Part shown: piece by piece, positions 50,729 to 60,665 of the stretch
Layout: the number at the start of each line of letters is the position of its first letter
How positions within the stretch are numbered: the stretch's first letter is position 1
Assembly: GCF_001426375.1 (NCBI RefSeq)
Contig: NZ_LMEO01000002.1
Coordinates: 142,986-206,985, forward strand
DNA: 64,000 bases
Source of the DNA: Paenibacillus sp. Root444D2
Lineage (GTDB): Bacteria > Bacillota > Bacilli > Paenibacillales > NBRC-103111
Reading direction: 5' to 3'
Position numbers and translations under genes: made by a program
The notes under the pieces: model-generated
Told to the model about the DNA's origin: nothing
Databases searched by the model: none
What the model saw: the letters and a program-made list of their open reading frames with translations, nothing else

Positions 50729-52309
50729 ATGTACAAAGTTCTAGTATCCGATCCAATTAGTGACATGGGAATTCAAATGCTTTACGATGCAGCCGATGTT
50801 GAAGTGGTTAAGCAATCTGGTTTATCCGAAGATGAGCTCATTGCCATCATCGGTGAGTATGATGCGCTTCTAGTTCGCAGCCAAACGAAAGTTACAGAGA
50901 AAATCATGAATGCCGCAACGAAGCTAAAGGTTATCGGCCGCGCTGGTGTTGGTGTAGATAATATTGATTTGGAAGCAGCAACAAAACGCGGTATTATCGT
51001 CATCAACGCACCGGACGGAAATACGATTGCAACTTGTGAGCTTACATTTGCCATGATGATGTCAACAGCACGTATGATCCCGCAAGCCTACAAGAAAACA
51101 GTCGGCGGCGAATGGGATCGGAAATTTATCGGTGTTGAGCTTCGCAACAAAACGCTCGGTATTCTCGGTATGGGACGTATCGGCAGCGAAGTAGCCAAAC
51201 GGGCTAAAGTATTCGGCATGGAAGTCATCGGGTATGACCCTTTCTTGACAGAAGAACGCGCTGAGAAAATTGGCGTTAAGCTTGGTACCGTCAATGAAAT
51301 TGTTGCAAAAGCAGATTTTATCACGGTTCATACACCTCTCACGCCAGAAACGCGTCACCTTATCTCCAAACCGCAATTCGATATTATGAAAAAAGGTATG
51401 CGCCTTATCAACTGTGCACGCGGCGGTATTATTGATGAAATGGCGATGGTTGAAGCGATTGATCAAGGAATTGTAGCCGGAGCTGCTTTTGACGTATTCG
51501 AAGTAGAGCCACCACAAAAGGATCACCCATTCTTGAACAACCCTAAAATCATAGTAACCCCTCATCTTGGTGCGTCTACAATTGAAGCTCAAGAAAACGT
51601 AGCGATTGACGTTTCTGAAGAAGTCCTTCATATCCTGCGTAATGAACCATTCAAAAATGCTGTTAACTTACCGCCTGTGCCAGCTAATGTATTGAATAAA
51701 CTTCAACCATATTTTGGGCTCGGCGAAAAAATCGGTTCCATTCTTGGTCAAATCGCACAAGGCGCTGTTTATGAAATCGTTGTAAACTATGCAGGTGATT
51801 TGATTGATGTGGATACAAGTCAATTAACACGCTATATCGTAAAAGGTGTGTTCGAGAACCAACTAGAATCTATTAATATCGTGAACGCCATGCACTTAGC
51901 TAAATCACGTGATGTGAATATCGTTGTTCAAACGTCAAACACATCCAACAGTTTTACAAATCTTGTTACAGTTACAGTAAAAACGAAGCAAGAAGAGAAA
52001 ACACTTGCCGGTACTTTACTAGCTGGCTACGGAGAACGAATTGTTCGTATCGATCAATATCCAGTTGATTTCGCTGCAGAAGGTAACCTGTTGTTGATTT
52101 CCCACAACGACAAACCAGGTATTATTGGCCGTGTTGGTACGCTTCTAGGAAGCAATAATGTGAACATTGCAACGATGCAAGTAGGGCGTAAAGTTATTGG
52201 CGGCTCGGCAATCATGGTTCTAACCATTGATAAATCTGCTCCTGTAGAAGTACTGGCAGACCTTGCAACACAAGCCGAAATCGTGAATGTTCGTGCACTT
52301 ACGGTATAA
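50729..52309 (+). CDS. serA: D-3-phosphoglycerate dehydrogenase
   Basis: SerA oxidises 3-phosphoglycerate in the first step of serine synthesis. The 526-residue protein has the NAD-binding motif LGMGRIGSEVAKRA, the ARGGIIDE segment, the catalytic histidine region TPHLGASTIEAQ, an intervening domain and a C-terminal ACT domain (NDKPGIIGRVGTLLG) for serine feedback. AAGGAGGG precedes the ATG. The serine T-box directly upstream gives matching regulation. Confidence 0.97.
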   Translation: MYKVLVSDPISDMGIQMLYDAADVEVVKQSGLSEDELIAIIGEYDALLVRSQTKVTEKIMNAATKLKVIGRAGVGVDNIDLEAATKRGIIVINAPDGNTIATCELTFAMMMSTARMIPQAYKKTVGGEWDRKFIGVELRNKTLGILGMGRIGSEVAKRAKVFGMEVIGYDPFLTEERAEKIGVKLGTVNEIVAKADFITVHTPLTPETRHLISKPQFDIMKKGMRLINCARGGIIDEMAMVEAIDQGIVAGAAFDVFEVEPPQKDHPFLNNPKIIVTPHLGASTIEAQENVAIDVSEEVLHILRNEPFKNAVNLPPVPANVLNKLQPYFGLGEKIGSILGQIAQGAVYEIVVNYAGDLIDVDTSQLTRYIVKGVFENQLESINIVNAMHLAKSRDVNIVVQTSNTSNSFTNLVTVTVKTKQEEKTLAGTLLAGYGERIVRIDQYPVDFAAEGNLLLISHNDKPGIIGRVGTLLGSNNVNIATMQVGRKVIGGSAIMVLTIDKSAPVEVLADLATQAEIVNVRALTV

Positions 52310-52379
52310 CCTAATAGCGATTAGGTAACAAAGTGTTTCACGAACAACAAGATTTTGTCTGAATATTCTACAAATTTAA

Positions 52380-52420
52380 AGGCGTTTGCTGTGAGTTTTC
52401 TCAGCAAACGCCTCTTTTTA
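52380..52420 (+). terminator. Terminator between serA and resE
   Basis: AGGCGTTTGCTG/CAGCAAACGCCT stem (52380-52413) followed by CTTTTTATG; the reverse side can also serve resE. Confidence 0.9.
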
Positions 52421-52448
52421 TGTCGAAATTCGTTATTTTAAACCTTAT

Positions 52449-54332
52449 TTAGGGCTCACAAGGTAAAAGCAAAGTAAAGGTAGTTCCCTGTCCCAAAGCA
52501 CTCTGTACATTCACACTACCGTGATGTGAATCTATGATGTTTTTCACGATGGCGAGTCCAAGCCCTGTACCACCTGAAGAACCGCGCGTTCGAGCCTTAT
52601 CCGCCTTGTAGAACCGTTCAAATATGAACGGCAGGTCGTCGGAAGGAATCCCCTGCCCCTCGTCGGAGATCTCAATGCGGATCGCCGGCCGATCCTTGTA
52701 GACGGCGGTTTCTGCCTTAATGGCAATACGTGCCCCAGAGGCCGTATGCCGAAATGCATTGTCGAGCAGATTCGTCAACACCTGCTCAAGCCGATCCTCA
52801 TCCCCCCGTCCAAGGATGAGGGGCTCCTCAGGCAGCGCAGCGCTTAGCGTGATGCCGCGCTCTTTGGCCAGCACCGCGAATTTGCGGTGCATGCGTCTTA
52901 CCAGGGAGTCGAATTCGACCTCCCTGAAGACCAGCTCGAGATGGCCGGCTTCCATCCGCGCCAGATCTAGCAGGTCACGGACGAGGCGCCCCATGCGGAG
53001 CGACTCGTCGTGAATGACCTGCACCAGCTCCACGCGCTCCTCCGGCGTGGAGGGGATGTCATCCAGCAGGGCTTCGCTATAGCCCTGCAGCATCGAGAGC
53101 GGCGTGCGCAGCTCGTGCGACACGTTCGCTACGAAGTCCTTGCGCAGCTTATCGAGACGTTCCTCCTCCGTGACATCACGGAGGACGGCCACAGCGCCGC
53201 GCACTTGATCGCTCGTGTATAACGGTGTCATCGCGACGGACCACACACCGTTTTGCACATGAAGCTTCGTAGCAGCTTCCGACGATTCGTCCACGACCGC
53301 TTCAAACAGCGGAATCAGCGGCACAGGAATCGGACTCGAGTAAGGATTGCTGTAGCTCATTAATCCCCAATCTCCGAGCGCTGTATCCGGTTTGCGGAAG
53401 CGTCTCGTCTCCTCATCATCCTCTGACCATTCAATCGTGCTCCACTCCTGCACAATCTTCTCACCTTGCGGATTGGTCAGCATGACAGATCCATTCGCAT
53501 CGAGCGTGATGACCGCATCGGTCATGCTTCGCAAAATACTGGATAAATGCTCTTTTTCCTGGCTAAGGGCTCTGATGCTTTCCTGCATCTTCTCGCCCAT
53601 GTGGTTAAACGTTTTGGCGAGCTCGCCTATTTCATCCTTGGACTGAATAGGAACACGGGTACCATATTCCCCCATGGTGATTAAATCTGCTGCTTTCTTC
53701 AACTGCTGAAGCGGTCTAGTAATTCGGGAGAACAAGAAGAACGCGAAGAAAGTCGTCATAAGGAAGCCCACTATGGACACATAGATAAACAATCTCAACA
53801 TGTAAGACTGAGTTGCTTCTAACGATTGTAGAGATTGATACAGCAGCGTAGCACCAACAGTGGTACCTTGAAGATTTCTTAGCGGTACGACAACAACGAG
53901 GTACTCAGCCCCTGCTTTAAACCGACCTGTAGCCGACTGATTGACTTGTTTCCATATTGTCTGACCTGCGAATACTTGTCGAAGCTCCGCTTCCTTATAA
54001 AAGTCAGTCACATGGAAACTGGCTAATTCGCTCCCTTGTGTTGATGGAATAACCATTTCCTTCATATCGGTGGAGATTACCAGCATTCTTGCATCTTGGA
54101 AGCTTAGCAGTTCATTACTCAATTGATAAAACTGCTCATCAAACATGTGATGCGAAGCTTCTTCCGAGAATTTAACAGCGATATTCTTCAGGGTTTTCGT
54201 TTGATCATTCGCTTGAGCGAAATAATTTTCCATGTAATTGACAAGAAAAAGACCTAGTATGAGCAGTACAACCCCAACTAGGCCGATAATTGTTAACCAG
54301 AGCTTACCTACGACACTTCTGAAAATAAACAC
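52449..54332 (-). CDS. resE: Sensor histidine kinase ResE
   Basis: ResE with ResD controls aerobic/anaerobic respiration. The 627-residue protein has two membrane segments (~residues 13-32 and ~180-200), an extracytoplasmic sensor domain, a HAMP linker, a PAS-like region, then the histidine box VSHELRTPLSM and ATPase motifs NLLDNAFRHT, DEGQGIP, FYKADKARTRGSSGGTGLGL. It starts at GTG two bases after the resD stop. The segment ~52620-53300 is notably G+C-rich (41 of 60 at 52981-53040) without frame damage. Confidence 0.93.
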   Translation of the reverse strand: MFIFRSVVGKLWLTIIGLVGVVLLILGLFLVNYMENYFAQANDQTKTLKNIAVKFSEEASHHMFDEQFYQLSNELLSFQDARMLVISTDMKEMVIPSTQGSELASFHVTDFYKEAELRQVFAGQTIWKQVNQSATGRFKAGAEYLVVVVPLRNLQGTTVGATLLYQSLQSLEATQSYMLRLFIYVSIVGFLMTTFFAFFLFSRITRPLQQLKKAADLITMGEYGTRVPIQSKDEIGELAKTFNHMGEKMQESIRALSQEKEHLSSILRSMTDAVITLDANGSVMLTNPQGEKIVQEWSTIEWSEDDEETRRFRKPDTALGDWGLMSYSNPYSSPIPVPLIPLFEAVVDESSEAATKLHVQNGVWSVAMTPLYTSDQVRGAVAVLRDVTEEERLDKLRKDFVANVSHELRTPLSMLQGYSEALLDDIPSTPEERVELVQVIHDESLRMGRLVRDLLDLARMEAGHLELVFREVEFDSLVRRMHRKFAVLAKERGITLSAALPEEPLILGRGDEDRLEQVLTNLLDNAFRHTASGARIAIKAETAVYKDRPAIRIEISDEGQGIPSDDLPFIFERFYKADKARTRGSSGGTGLGLAIVKNIIDSHHGSVNVQSALGQGTTFTLLLPCEP

Positions 54333-54333
54333 G

Positions 54334-55047
54334 TTATTTGGGCACCTCTAGCTTATAGCCTACTCCCCATACGGTCGTGATCATTGCCGCTGCATCCGGG
54401 GATACTTTGTTTAATTTTTCACGGAGTCTTTTTACATGGGTATCTACGGTTCGTAGGTCTCCAAAAAATTCATAATTCCAAACATCCTTAAGTAATTCTT
54501 CACGAGAGAACACTTTATCCGGAGATACTGCCAAATAGTGCAGCAGCTCATATTCTTTCGGAGTCAAAGCTACTTCCTGTCCACCAGCGGTTACCCGATG
54601 TGCATCATGTTCGATGATAAGGTTAGGAAATACAATATTGTTGCTCGAACTCGCATCCTTGGACAAGTAAGCTGTCGCCGAAGAACGACGAAGAATCGCT
54701 TTAACCCGGTAGATGACCTCGCGAGGTGAGAAAGGTTTGACGACGTAGTCATCTGCTCCAACTTCAAATCCGCTAACTCGGTTCGTCTCTTCGCCTTTGG
54801 CTGTCAGCATAATGACAGGCGTGGACTTCACTTGACGAAGTCTTGCGCAAACTTCTATCCCATCAATACCTGGCAGCATCACATCGAGCAGCACTAAGTC
54901 ATAGTCCGTTTCTGTGGCCATCCGCAGCGCTGTTTCACCGTCTTCTGCTTCTTCAATGATATAGCCCTCTTTTTCCAAATACATTCTGAGAAGTCGACGA
55001 ATGCGTTCTTCATCATCAACTACGAGTATGCTAGCTTTCATTTCCAT
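54334..55047 (-). CDS. resD: Response regulator ResD
   Basis: The 237-residue protein has a receiver domain with DD (ILVVDDEERI), the phospho-acceptor aspartate in LVLLDVMLPG, the conserved threonine/lysine (LTAKGE, VVKPFSPRE), and an OmpR/PhoB-type winged helix at the C-terminus (LTPKEYELL ... RTVDTHVKRLREKL). It activates genes for respiration and, in Bacillus, the upstream res genes. It lies in the conserved order after resC. Confidence 0.93.
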   Translation of the reverse strand: MEMKASILVVDDEERIRRLLRMYLEKEGYIIEEAEDGETALRMATETDYDLVLLDVMLPGIDGIEVCARLRQVKSTPVIMLTAKGEETNRVSGFEVGADDYVVKPFSPREVIYRVKAILRRSSATAYLSKDASSSNNIVFPNLIIEHDAHRVTAGGQEVALTPKEYELLHYLAVSPDKVFSREELLKDVWNYEFFGDLRTVDTHVKRLREKLNKVSPDAAAMITTVWGVGYKLEVPK

Positions 55048-55084
55048 GGAGCTTCACATCCTTATCTAATTAAGTTCGAATGAT

Positions 55085-56344
55085 TTATACACCTGCATAG
55101 GAGTGAAGACCTGCAATGACAAGGTTCACACCCACTAATGTAAACATAACAACAATAAATCCAATAACAGTCAACCAAGCTGATTTCTTACCTTGCCAGC
55201 CCTTAGAGAGACGAAGATGTAAAAACACCGCATAGAACAACCAAGTAATTAAGGCCCAAACTTCTTTGGGATCCCAACCCCAGAAACGGCCCCATGCTTC
55301 TTGAGCCCAAATCATCGCAAAAATCAATGCGCCTAATGTGAAAATCGGATAGCCGATCGCAATGGCACGATAGCTGATTTCATCCAAATCTTCCGGGTCC
55401 ATTCCTTTGACGATGGGTCCAATAGCTGCTCCAATTGGCTTACGCGCAACAACACGTGCGAGTCCATAGAGCAGAAGACCTCCAAGTATCGACCAAATGA
55501 CCGTATTCAACTTACGCCCTGCACTTGCGCCTTCCATCCAAGATGGAGCTGTGAATAAAGGTTCCGACATGCCCAAGAACGACTTCATTTCTACAAGCTT
55601 CGTATCATATGGCTTCACAATTGGAGGCAATACATAAGTTTCGTTTTGAATGTTCGTTTCTTGTTGGCCTTGTGCATTGGTCGTGATGACTTCTTTGGAG
55701 AATACGGCTTTATAGCCCGAACCATTAAATGTAAAGATGGAAGCAATGAAGGCGATTAACATCAGAATGAAAAAGATCGTAAGTTCCACACCTCTTTGTT
55801 CACGCTTATCCACTTTGGATGTGCCTTTGTAGTCGACTGCTCGAAGCAAATACATCAGTCCACCGGCAAAGCCGACTCCGAAGAAAGCTTCTCCCGTAGC
55901 AGCGGTTGTTACGTGGATCTTGAGCCAGTAACTTTGCAACGCTGGAATTAAGGGTTGTACTTCACTTGGGAAAACAGAAGCATAAGCAATGATGATAAAG
56001 CCAATGGGTAATGCGAATACGCCAAGGACAGGTGTGCGATAAATGAGATACACGATCAAGAAAGCAAACATGATCATCATACCTAGAAAGGTCATGAATT
56101 CGTACATATTCGATGTCGGGATATGATTACCTTCCGCCCATCTGGTAAAAAAGAAAGTTACGTGACACGCAAATCCAACTAATGAAGCAACGAAAGCAAC
56201 AAAACCCCAACGCTTCGTATGTTGTTCGGGGTCACGGTTACTCCATTTCCTACCGGTTATCGAGAGGACAAACAATAGAAATGCAACGAGGTAAACGAAA
56301 AAAGCTATAAGTAAAAAGGTGCTGCTCAGTGAGTTAACATTCAC
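55085..56344 (-). CDS. resC: Cytochrome c assembly protein ResC (CcsA/CcsB type)
   Basis: This 419-residue polytopic membrane protein carries the tryptophan-rich heme-handling motif WGRFWGWDPKEVWAL and conserved histidines in external loops (KIHVTTAATGE and HLRLSKG). With ResB it exports and attaches heme to apocytochrome c. It begins at GTG overlapping the resB stop (GTGA). About 65 residues around 210-270 form a hydrophilic insertion. Confidence 0.94.
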   Translation of the reverse strand: MNVNSLSSTFLLIAFFVYLVAFLLFVLSITGRKWSNRDPEQHTKRWGFVAFVASLVGFACHVTFFFTRWAEGNHIPTSNMYEFMTFLGMMIMFAFLIVYLIYRTPVLGVFALPIGFIIIAYASVFPSEVQPLIPALQSYWLKIHVTTAATGEAFFGVGFAGGLMYLLRAVDYKGTSKVDKREQRGVELTIFFILMLIAFIASIFTFNGSGYKAVFSKEVITTNAQGQQETNIQNETYVLPPIVKPYDTKLVEMKSFLGMSEPLFTAPSWMEGASAGRKLNTVIWSILGGLLLYGLARVVARKPIGAAIGPIVKGMDPEDLDEISYRAIAIGYPIFTLGALIFAMIWAQEAWGRFWGWDPKEVWALITWLFYAVFLHLRLSKGWQGKKSAWLTVIGFIVVMFTLVGVNLVIAGLHSYAGV

Positions 56345-58002
56345 CCCTGGTCTCCTCCAATATCTAATGATTTCGGTAAAACTTCTATACCGTTCTTCTT
56401 GAGTGCTGCTGCTACTTCATTCCGAAGTCCAAACCAATTCTTGTTCGTATGACCGCCTAACGTTAGCTTACCGTTATCAATTCGAATCCAGATACGGCGA
56501 TGCTGCCAATAGAAGCCCATAATCACACCAATCATGAATATAGCAGATCCTACCCAAATATACGGCATAGCCTTGTCTACGCGAATATTCAGATAGGTTG
56601 TATAATTGGCAAATTGAACACCTTCCATAGAGCCGACTGCAAGTTTCAGCTTCTGGCTAATCGGGCCGTTAATTGTATCTTGTGAGAACGTTTCTTTATC
56701 TATTTGTCTTGGAAAGTACAAGTAAGGTACACCGTTAGCTGCTAGATCTGGACCTGTGATGCTAAATATAAATGCAGGTGCCTTGGGCTCATTCGACTTG
56801 CTAATGGGTTGTCCCTTTTCCAGACCAAACTCGGGGAAATACCCTTTCAGCGTCAGCTTATAGGGACCTACTTGATATTCATCCTTAGGATTATTCATCG
56901 GCAAATCAAAGCTTCCATAAGACTCACCTGTAGCAGGATTGCTAAGTGTGGGCTTCACGGAGATGAGCATTGGTGTTGATTTATAATCGAATTGATAAGC
57001 TTGTAGGCCTTTGTAATCAAGTGGATGATTCACAATAATGTTTTGTTTGTGTACTTCGGTAAGTACCGGTTCTTTGGATGAATCGTCACAATTCGCTGAA
57101 CAATGATACAAAACTGCCTGGGTTTCATAGGTTTTCGGGACAATTTGTCCTTTAGCCTTAATACTTTCTGGCAAATCTTTCTCGTCATACAGCTCCAACG
57201 TGAACTTTTCATTTTTGATGAAATAGGAAGTGTGAGGGATTGCCTTGGTTTCCCCTTCCAGAATACCCATGTACTCATCCATATGCCAGCCTGGAATGCT
57301 TCTCATTAACACACCGATCAGAAAAATAATAAGACCAATATGATTGATATAGGGGCCCCAGCGGCTAAAACGGTATTTCTCAGCTAATAGCGCTGTTCCA
57401 TCTGTATGTACACGATAATTTTTTTTACGCAAAAGCGCACCAAGCTTATTTGTCCATGCTTCCTCATCCGTTCCCGGCGGCAGTTCGGTGACAAGTGTCA
57501 CTTTCTGTCTCGTGAGAAAATTCAAGTGTTTGCGAATCTGCTGCTTAGATAGCGCGCGATATAATGGTAACACCCGATCTAAACTACAAATGACTAGGGA
57601 TGTTCCTATCATAAATAGCAGCGTAATGAACCACCACGAACTAAACGTGTGGGAGAAGCCAAGAAAGTGATAAATGGTCCCGAGTGTACCATAGTTTTGC
57701 GAATAATACTGAGCAGGATCCATATCTAAGAACGTATTTTCTTGTGGAAAAATAGTGCCGACGGCAGATGCGACGACCGTCCAAATAATGATCCATACAG
57801 CTATTTTAACCGAGGAAAAGAAATTCCAGACTTTATCCAGCAAAGAAGGGTTAGATTTCTGAGAGCGACGGGCCATACCGTCGTATCGCATTTCCAGTAT
57901 ATCTCTGCCCTCCGTGTCAATCAGCGGATTACCACAAGATTCACAAAGCGTAGTGCCTGTGGGATTCTGATGCCCGCAATCGCATTTGGTGTTGTAGAAC
58001 AT
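56341..58002 (-). CDS. resB: Cytochrome c assembly protein ResB with N-terminal zinc ribbon
   Basis: ResB forms the heme-delivery complex with ResC. The 553-residue protein has four membrane segments, the SSVKIAVWIIIWTVVASAVG and FWRHRR-like KVWNFFSSVKI entry region, and the C-terminal segment VGSAIFMIGVIMGFYWQHRRIWI. Unusually it opens with a cysteine-rich module CDCGHQNPTGTTLCESCG (CxC ... CxxC) that looks like a zinc ribbon. AGGAGG fits the ATG at 58002. Confidence 0.93.
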   Translation of the reverse strand: MFYNTKCDCGHQNPTGTTLCESCGNPLIDTEGRDILEMRYDGMARRSQKSNPSLLDKVWNFFSSVKIAVWIIIWTVVASAVGTIFPQENTFLDMDPAQYYSQNYGTLGTIYHFLGFSHTFSSWWFITLLFMIGTSLVICSLDRVLPLYRALSKQQIRKHLNFLTRQKVTLVTELPPGTDEEAWTNKLGALLRKKNYRVHTDGTALLAEKYRFSRWGPYINHIGLIIFLIGVLMRSIPGWHMDEYMGILEGETKAIPHTSYFIKNEKFTLELYDEKDLPESIKAKGQIVPKTYETQAVLYHCSANCDDSSKEPVLTEVHKQNIIVNHPLDYKGLQAYQFDYKSTPMLISVKPTLSNPATGESYGSFDLPMNNPKDEYQVGPYKLTLKGYFPEFGLEKGQPISKSNEPKAPAFIFSITGPDLAANGVPYLYFPRQIDKETFSQDTINGPISQKLKLAVGSMEGVQFANYTTYLNIRVDKAMPYIWVGSAIFMIGVIMGFYWQHRRIWIRIDNGKLTLGGHTNKNWFGLRNEVAAALKKNGIEVLPKSLDIGGDQG

Positions 58003-58037
58003 GATGACCTCCTGAAAACTTTAAGCGTTCATTCATT

Positions 58038-58571
58038 TTAAGACTTGTCAACCAACTTAGCGATCGATTCATCGATAAAAGACTCCGTCATCTGACCAAT
58101 TTTTTTCACGGCCACTTTACCGTCAGCACCAATAAAGAAGGTTGTCGGATAATCCATGACGCCATATTGCTTACGTACGACTTCTTTGGCATCCAGGAGT
58201 ACAGGCATATTCAACTTATACTGATCCATAAAGCTTTGCACCGTTACTTTATTCTTATCAACATTGACCTCTAAGAAAACCACGCCTTCTTTGCTCCATT
58301 TATCATATTGCTTTTGGAGTGCAGGCATTTCTTCTTTGCACGGCGGGCAAAAGGTTCCCCAGAAATTAACCAAAACCGGTTTGCCTTTATACTCCGATAA
58401 TTCATGTGTTTTACCATCTAATCCGACTAAGGAGAAATTCGTCGCTTTGTCGCCTGTTTGGGGATACTTCTTGCTGTCAGAAGCCGACAAATTGGTAATA
58501 ATGGTAAACACGCCAATAATAAGCACGACCGCAAAAATCCCAATCTGTACCCATTTCTTATTTGGACCCAC
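58038..58571 (-). CDS. resA: Thiol-disulfide oxidoreductase ResA
   Basis: ResA reduces the CXXCH motif of apocytochromes c outside the membrane. The 177-residue protein has an N-terminal membrane anchor (IGIFAVVLIIGVFTIITNL), the thioredoxin-like fold and active site WGTFCPPCKEEMP. The start is GTG at 58571 with AAGGTGAT. It opens the res operon downstream of rluB. Confidence 0.95.
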   Translation of the reverse strand: MGPNKKWVQIGIFAVVLIIGVFTIITNLSASDSKKYPQTGDKATNFSLVGLDGKTHELSEYKGKPVLVNFWGTFCPPCKEEMPALQKQYDKWSKEGVVFLEVNVDKNKVTVQSFMDQYKLNMPVLLDAKEVVRKQYGVMDYPTTFFIGADGKVAVKKIGQMTESFIDESIAKLVDKS

Positions 58572-58640
58572 GTATAATCACCTTCGCTTTTTTTAACAAT
58601 GTTAGTTTTTTCACATAGGTTTATTCTTTTATTATAACGA

Positions 58641-58666
58641 AAAGAAGGCCAATTCTTATTGGCCTT
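58641..58666 (-). terminator. Terminator after rluB
   Basis: AAGGCCAAT/ATTGGCCTT stem followed by CTTTTCG on the minus strand, overlapping the rluB stop region. Confidence 0.75.
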
Positions 58667-59402
58667 TTTGAACGTTATGTGTCTTGAGAGCTTCGTTCCT
58701 AAGCTCCTCAACCTCTTTAGGCGTCAAGTGACGATACTTAGCTCTTGGCAGGCCAGTTAAAAAGATTGGACCGAATTTAATTCGTTTTAATTTGATCACA
58801 GGGAAAGAAATTGCCTCGAACATACGTCTGACTTGTCGATTCCTGCCCTCGTAGATCGTAATTTGAATAATGGACTCATTCTTCTCCATATTCACATCCG
58901 CATATTCAACCTCAGCCGGAGCCGTCATGCCATCCTCTAACTGTATACCCGTTTTTAGCTTGTCTAATAACGTTCCGTGCGGTACCCCTTTTACAGTAGC
59001 TTGATAGGTTTTGGGAACATGATGTTTAGGATGCGTGAGTAAATGGGCAAATTCACCGTCATTTGTCAAAAGGAGTAACCCTTCTGTATCATAATCCAAT
59101 CGTCCGACCGGATAAACGCGTTCTCTAATCCCAGGCAAGAAGTCCGTTACTACTTTACGTCCCTCTGGGTCCGTAGCACTTGTAATAACACCTTTGGGCT
59201 TATTCAAAATCACATAGATCTTCTTTTGTTGACCAATAGCACGTCCATCAACTCTAATTTCATCTTCTTCCGTGTTTACTTTAACGCCAAGCGTGGTGAC
59301 GACTTCACCGTTCACTTGAACACGTCCTGCTGTGATAATTTCCTCACATTTCCGGCGGGATGCGATCCCCGCTTCGGCTAATACTTTTTGCAGTCTTTCC
59401 AT
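58656..59402 (-). CDS. rluB: 23S rRNA pseudouridine synthase RluB
   Basis: RluB isomerises a uridine near the peptidyl-transferase centre of 23S rRNA. The 248-residue protein has an N-terminal S4 domain (MERLQKVLAEAGIASRRKCE), the catalytic aspartate motif GRLDYDTEGLLLLTNDG, and IYEGRNRQVRRMFEA. GAGGTG precedes the ATG. It sits between spmB and resA as in Bacillus. Confidence 0.95.
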   Translation of the reverse strand: MERLQKVLAEAGIASRRKCEEIITAGRVQVNGEVVTTLGVKVNTEEDEIRVDGRAIGQQKKIYVILNKPKGVITSATDPEGRKVVTDFLPGIRERVYPVGRLDYDTEGLLLLTNDGEFAHLLTHPKHHVPKTYQATVKGVPHGTLLDKLKTGIQLEDGMTAPAEVEYADVNMEKNESIIQITIYEGRNRQVRRMFEAISFPVIKLKRIKFGPIFLTGLPRAKYRHLTPKEVEELRNEALKTHNVQKGQ

Positions 59403-59508
59403 GATCCGCTTTCACCTCAAGCTAATGATAACGGAGTTCCATGTAAATCTCAAGAGCAAGACATATTGAGTCTGTTATTCAGTTGCAAGGCACGATGGAA
59501 TAATCATT

Positions 59509-60042
59509 TTAAGTGAATACCAAAAAGCAGATGATGATGGAAGCAATGAAGCCGACTAAGTCAGAAATAAGCCCTACTTTTAGCGCATAACCAGCCTTCC
59601 GAATGCCGATAGCGCCAAAATATACCGTAATCACATATAAAGTCGTATCTGTGCTCCCTTGAACCGTCGAAGCAATGCGGCCAATCATGGAATCTGGGCC
59701 AAACTGCTCGATAAGATCCGTTGTAAAAGCTAGCGAACCCGCTCCAGTAATCGGACGCAGGATGGCCAAAGGCAGCACTTCGGTTGGAACTCCGATGCTT
59801 TCAAAGAATGGACGCATCCAGCCGATTAATAAATCCATCGCACCTGAGGCACGGAAGACAGATATCGCTACCATCATACCTACTAGATGAGGGATGATTT
59901 TGATAGCTGTATCAAAGCCCTCTTTAGCTCCGTCAACAAACGATTCGTAAACAGGCACCTTTCGATACGCCGCGTATAAAGGAATGAAGACGATCATGAT
60001 AGGGATTGCCCATGCTGAGATGAGCGAAACGAAGGCATACAT
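59509..60042 (-). CDS. spmB: Spore maturation protein B
   Basis: SpmB is a polytopic membrane protein involved in spore core dehydration. The 177-residue sequence has at least five hydrophobic segments and matches the family by PHLVGMMVAISVFRASGAMD and GPDSMIGRIASTVQGSTDTTLYV. AAAGGATGAT precedes the ATG. It follows spmA by six bases. Confidence 0.94.
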   Translation of the reverse strand: MYAFVSLISAWAIPIMIVFIPLYAAYRKVPVYESFVDGAKEGFDTAIKIIPHLVGMMVAISVFRASGAMDLLIGWMRPFFESIGVPTEVLPLAILRPITGAGSLAFTTDLIEQFGPDSMIGRIASTVQGSTDTTLYVITVYFGAIGIRKAGYALKVGLISDLVGFIASIIICFLVFT

Positions 60043-60048
60043 TCGTAA

Positions 60049-60648
60049 TCATCCTTTCAAAGGAGGGATGGGTGAGCGTGACCTTCGATACCATCGATCC
60101 ACAAAAATAGCCGCGGCCGTCGAAATGACAGTGGCAATTAGCGTTGTGCCAACGATTTCCGCAGGATTCAAAGAATTGTAATTCATTCGAATGGCAATTA
60201 ACGTCGTAGGAATAAGTGTAATGCTTGAAGTGTTAAGTGCTAAAAGTGTACACATAGCTGTGCTAGCCGTGTCTTTATCGGGATTCAGCTTCTGCAGCTC
60301 CTGCATCGCCTTAATTCCCATAGGTGTAGCCGCGTTCCCAAGACCAAGAATATTGGCACTCATGTTGGACATGATGTAGCCGATGGCTGGGTGATTCTTA
60401 GGAACACTAGGGAATAAGAAACGAACCGCCGGCTGCAATAATCTCGCAAGTTTGCTAAGAAGACCAGCATCTTCGGCTATCCGCATCATTCCCATCCAAA
60501 AGACTAGCACGCTAATGAGTCCAAAGCAGACCGTAACTCCGCTCTTAGCACCATCAAAAGCTGCTTGTGTGACTGTTTCCACATTCCCATTCAATGCCGC
60601 CACGCCGAACCCAACGACAATAAAAAACAACCAGATCCAATTCACCAT
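60049..60648 (-). CDS. spmA: Spore maturation protein A
   Basis: SpmA acts with SpmB in spore core dehydration. The 199-residue membrane protein shows GNAATPMGIKAMQELQKLNP and TLLALNTSSITLIPTTLIAIR, conserved in the family. GGAGGCC precedes the ATG at 60648. The whole gap to dacB (102 bp) is taken by two hairpin elements. Confidence 0.94.
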   Translation of the reverse strand: MVNWIWLFFIVVGFGVAALNGNVETVTQAAFDGAKSGVTVCFGLISVLVFWMGMMRIAEDAGLLSKLARLLQPAVRFLFPSVPKNHPAIGYIMSNMSANILGLGNAATPMGIKAMQELQKLNPDKDTASTAMCTLLALNTSSITLIPTTLIAIRMNYNSLNPAEIVGTTLIATVISTAAAIFVDRWYRRSRSPIPPLKG

Positions 60649-60665
60649 ATCGAATGGCCTCCTTA

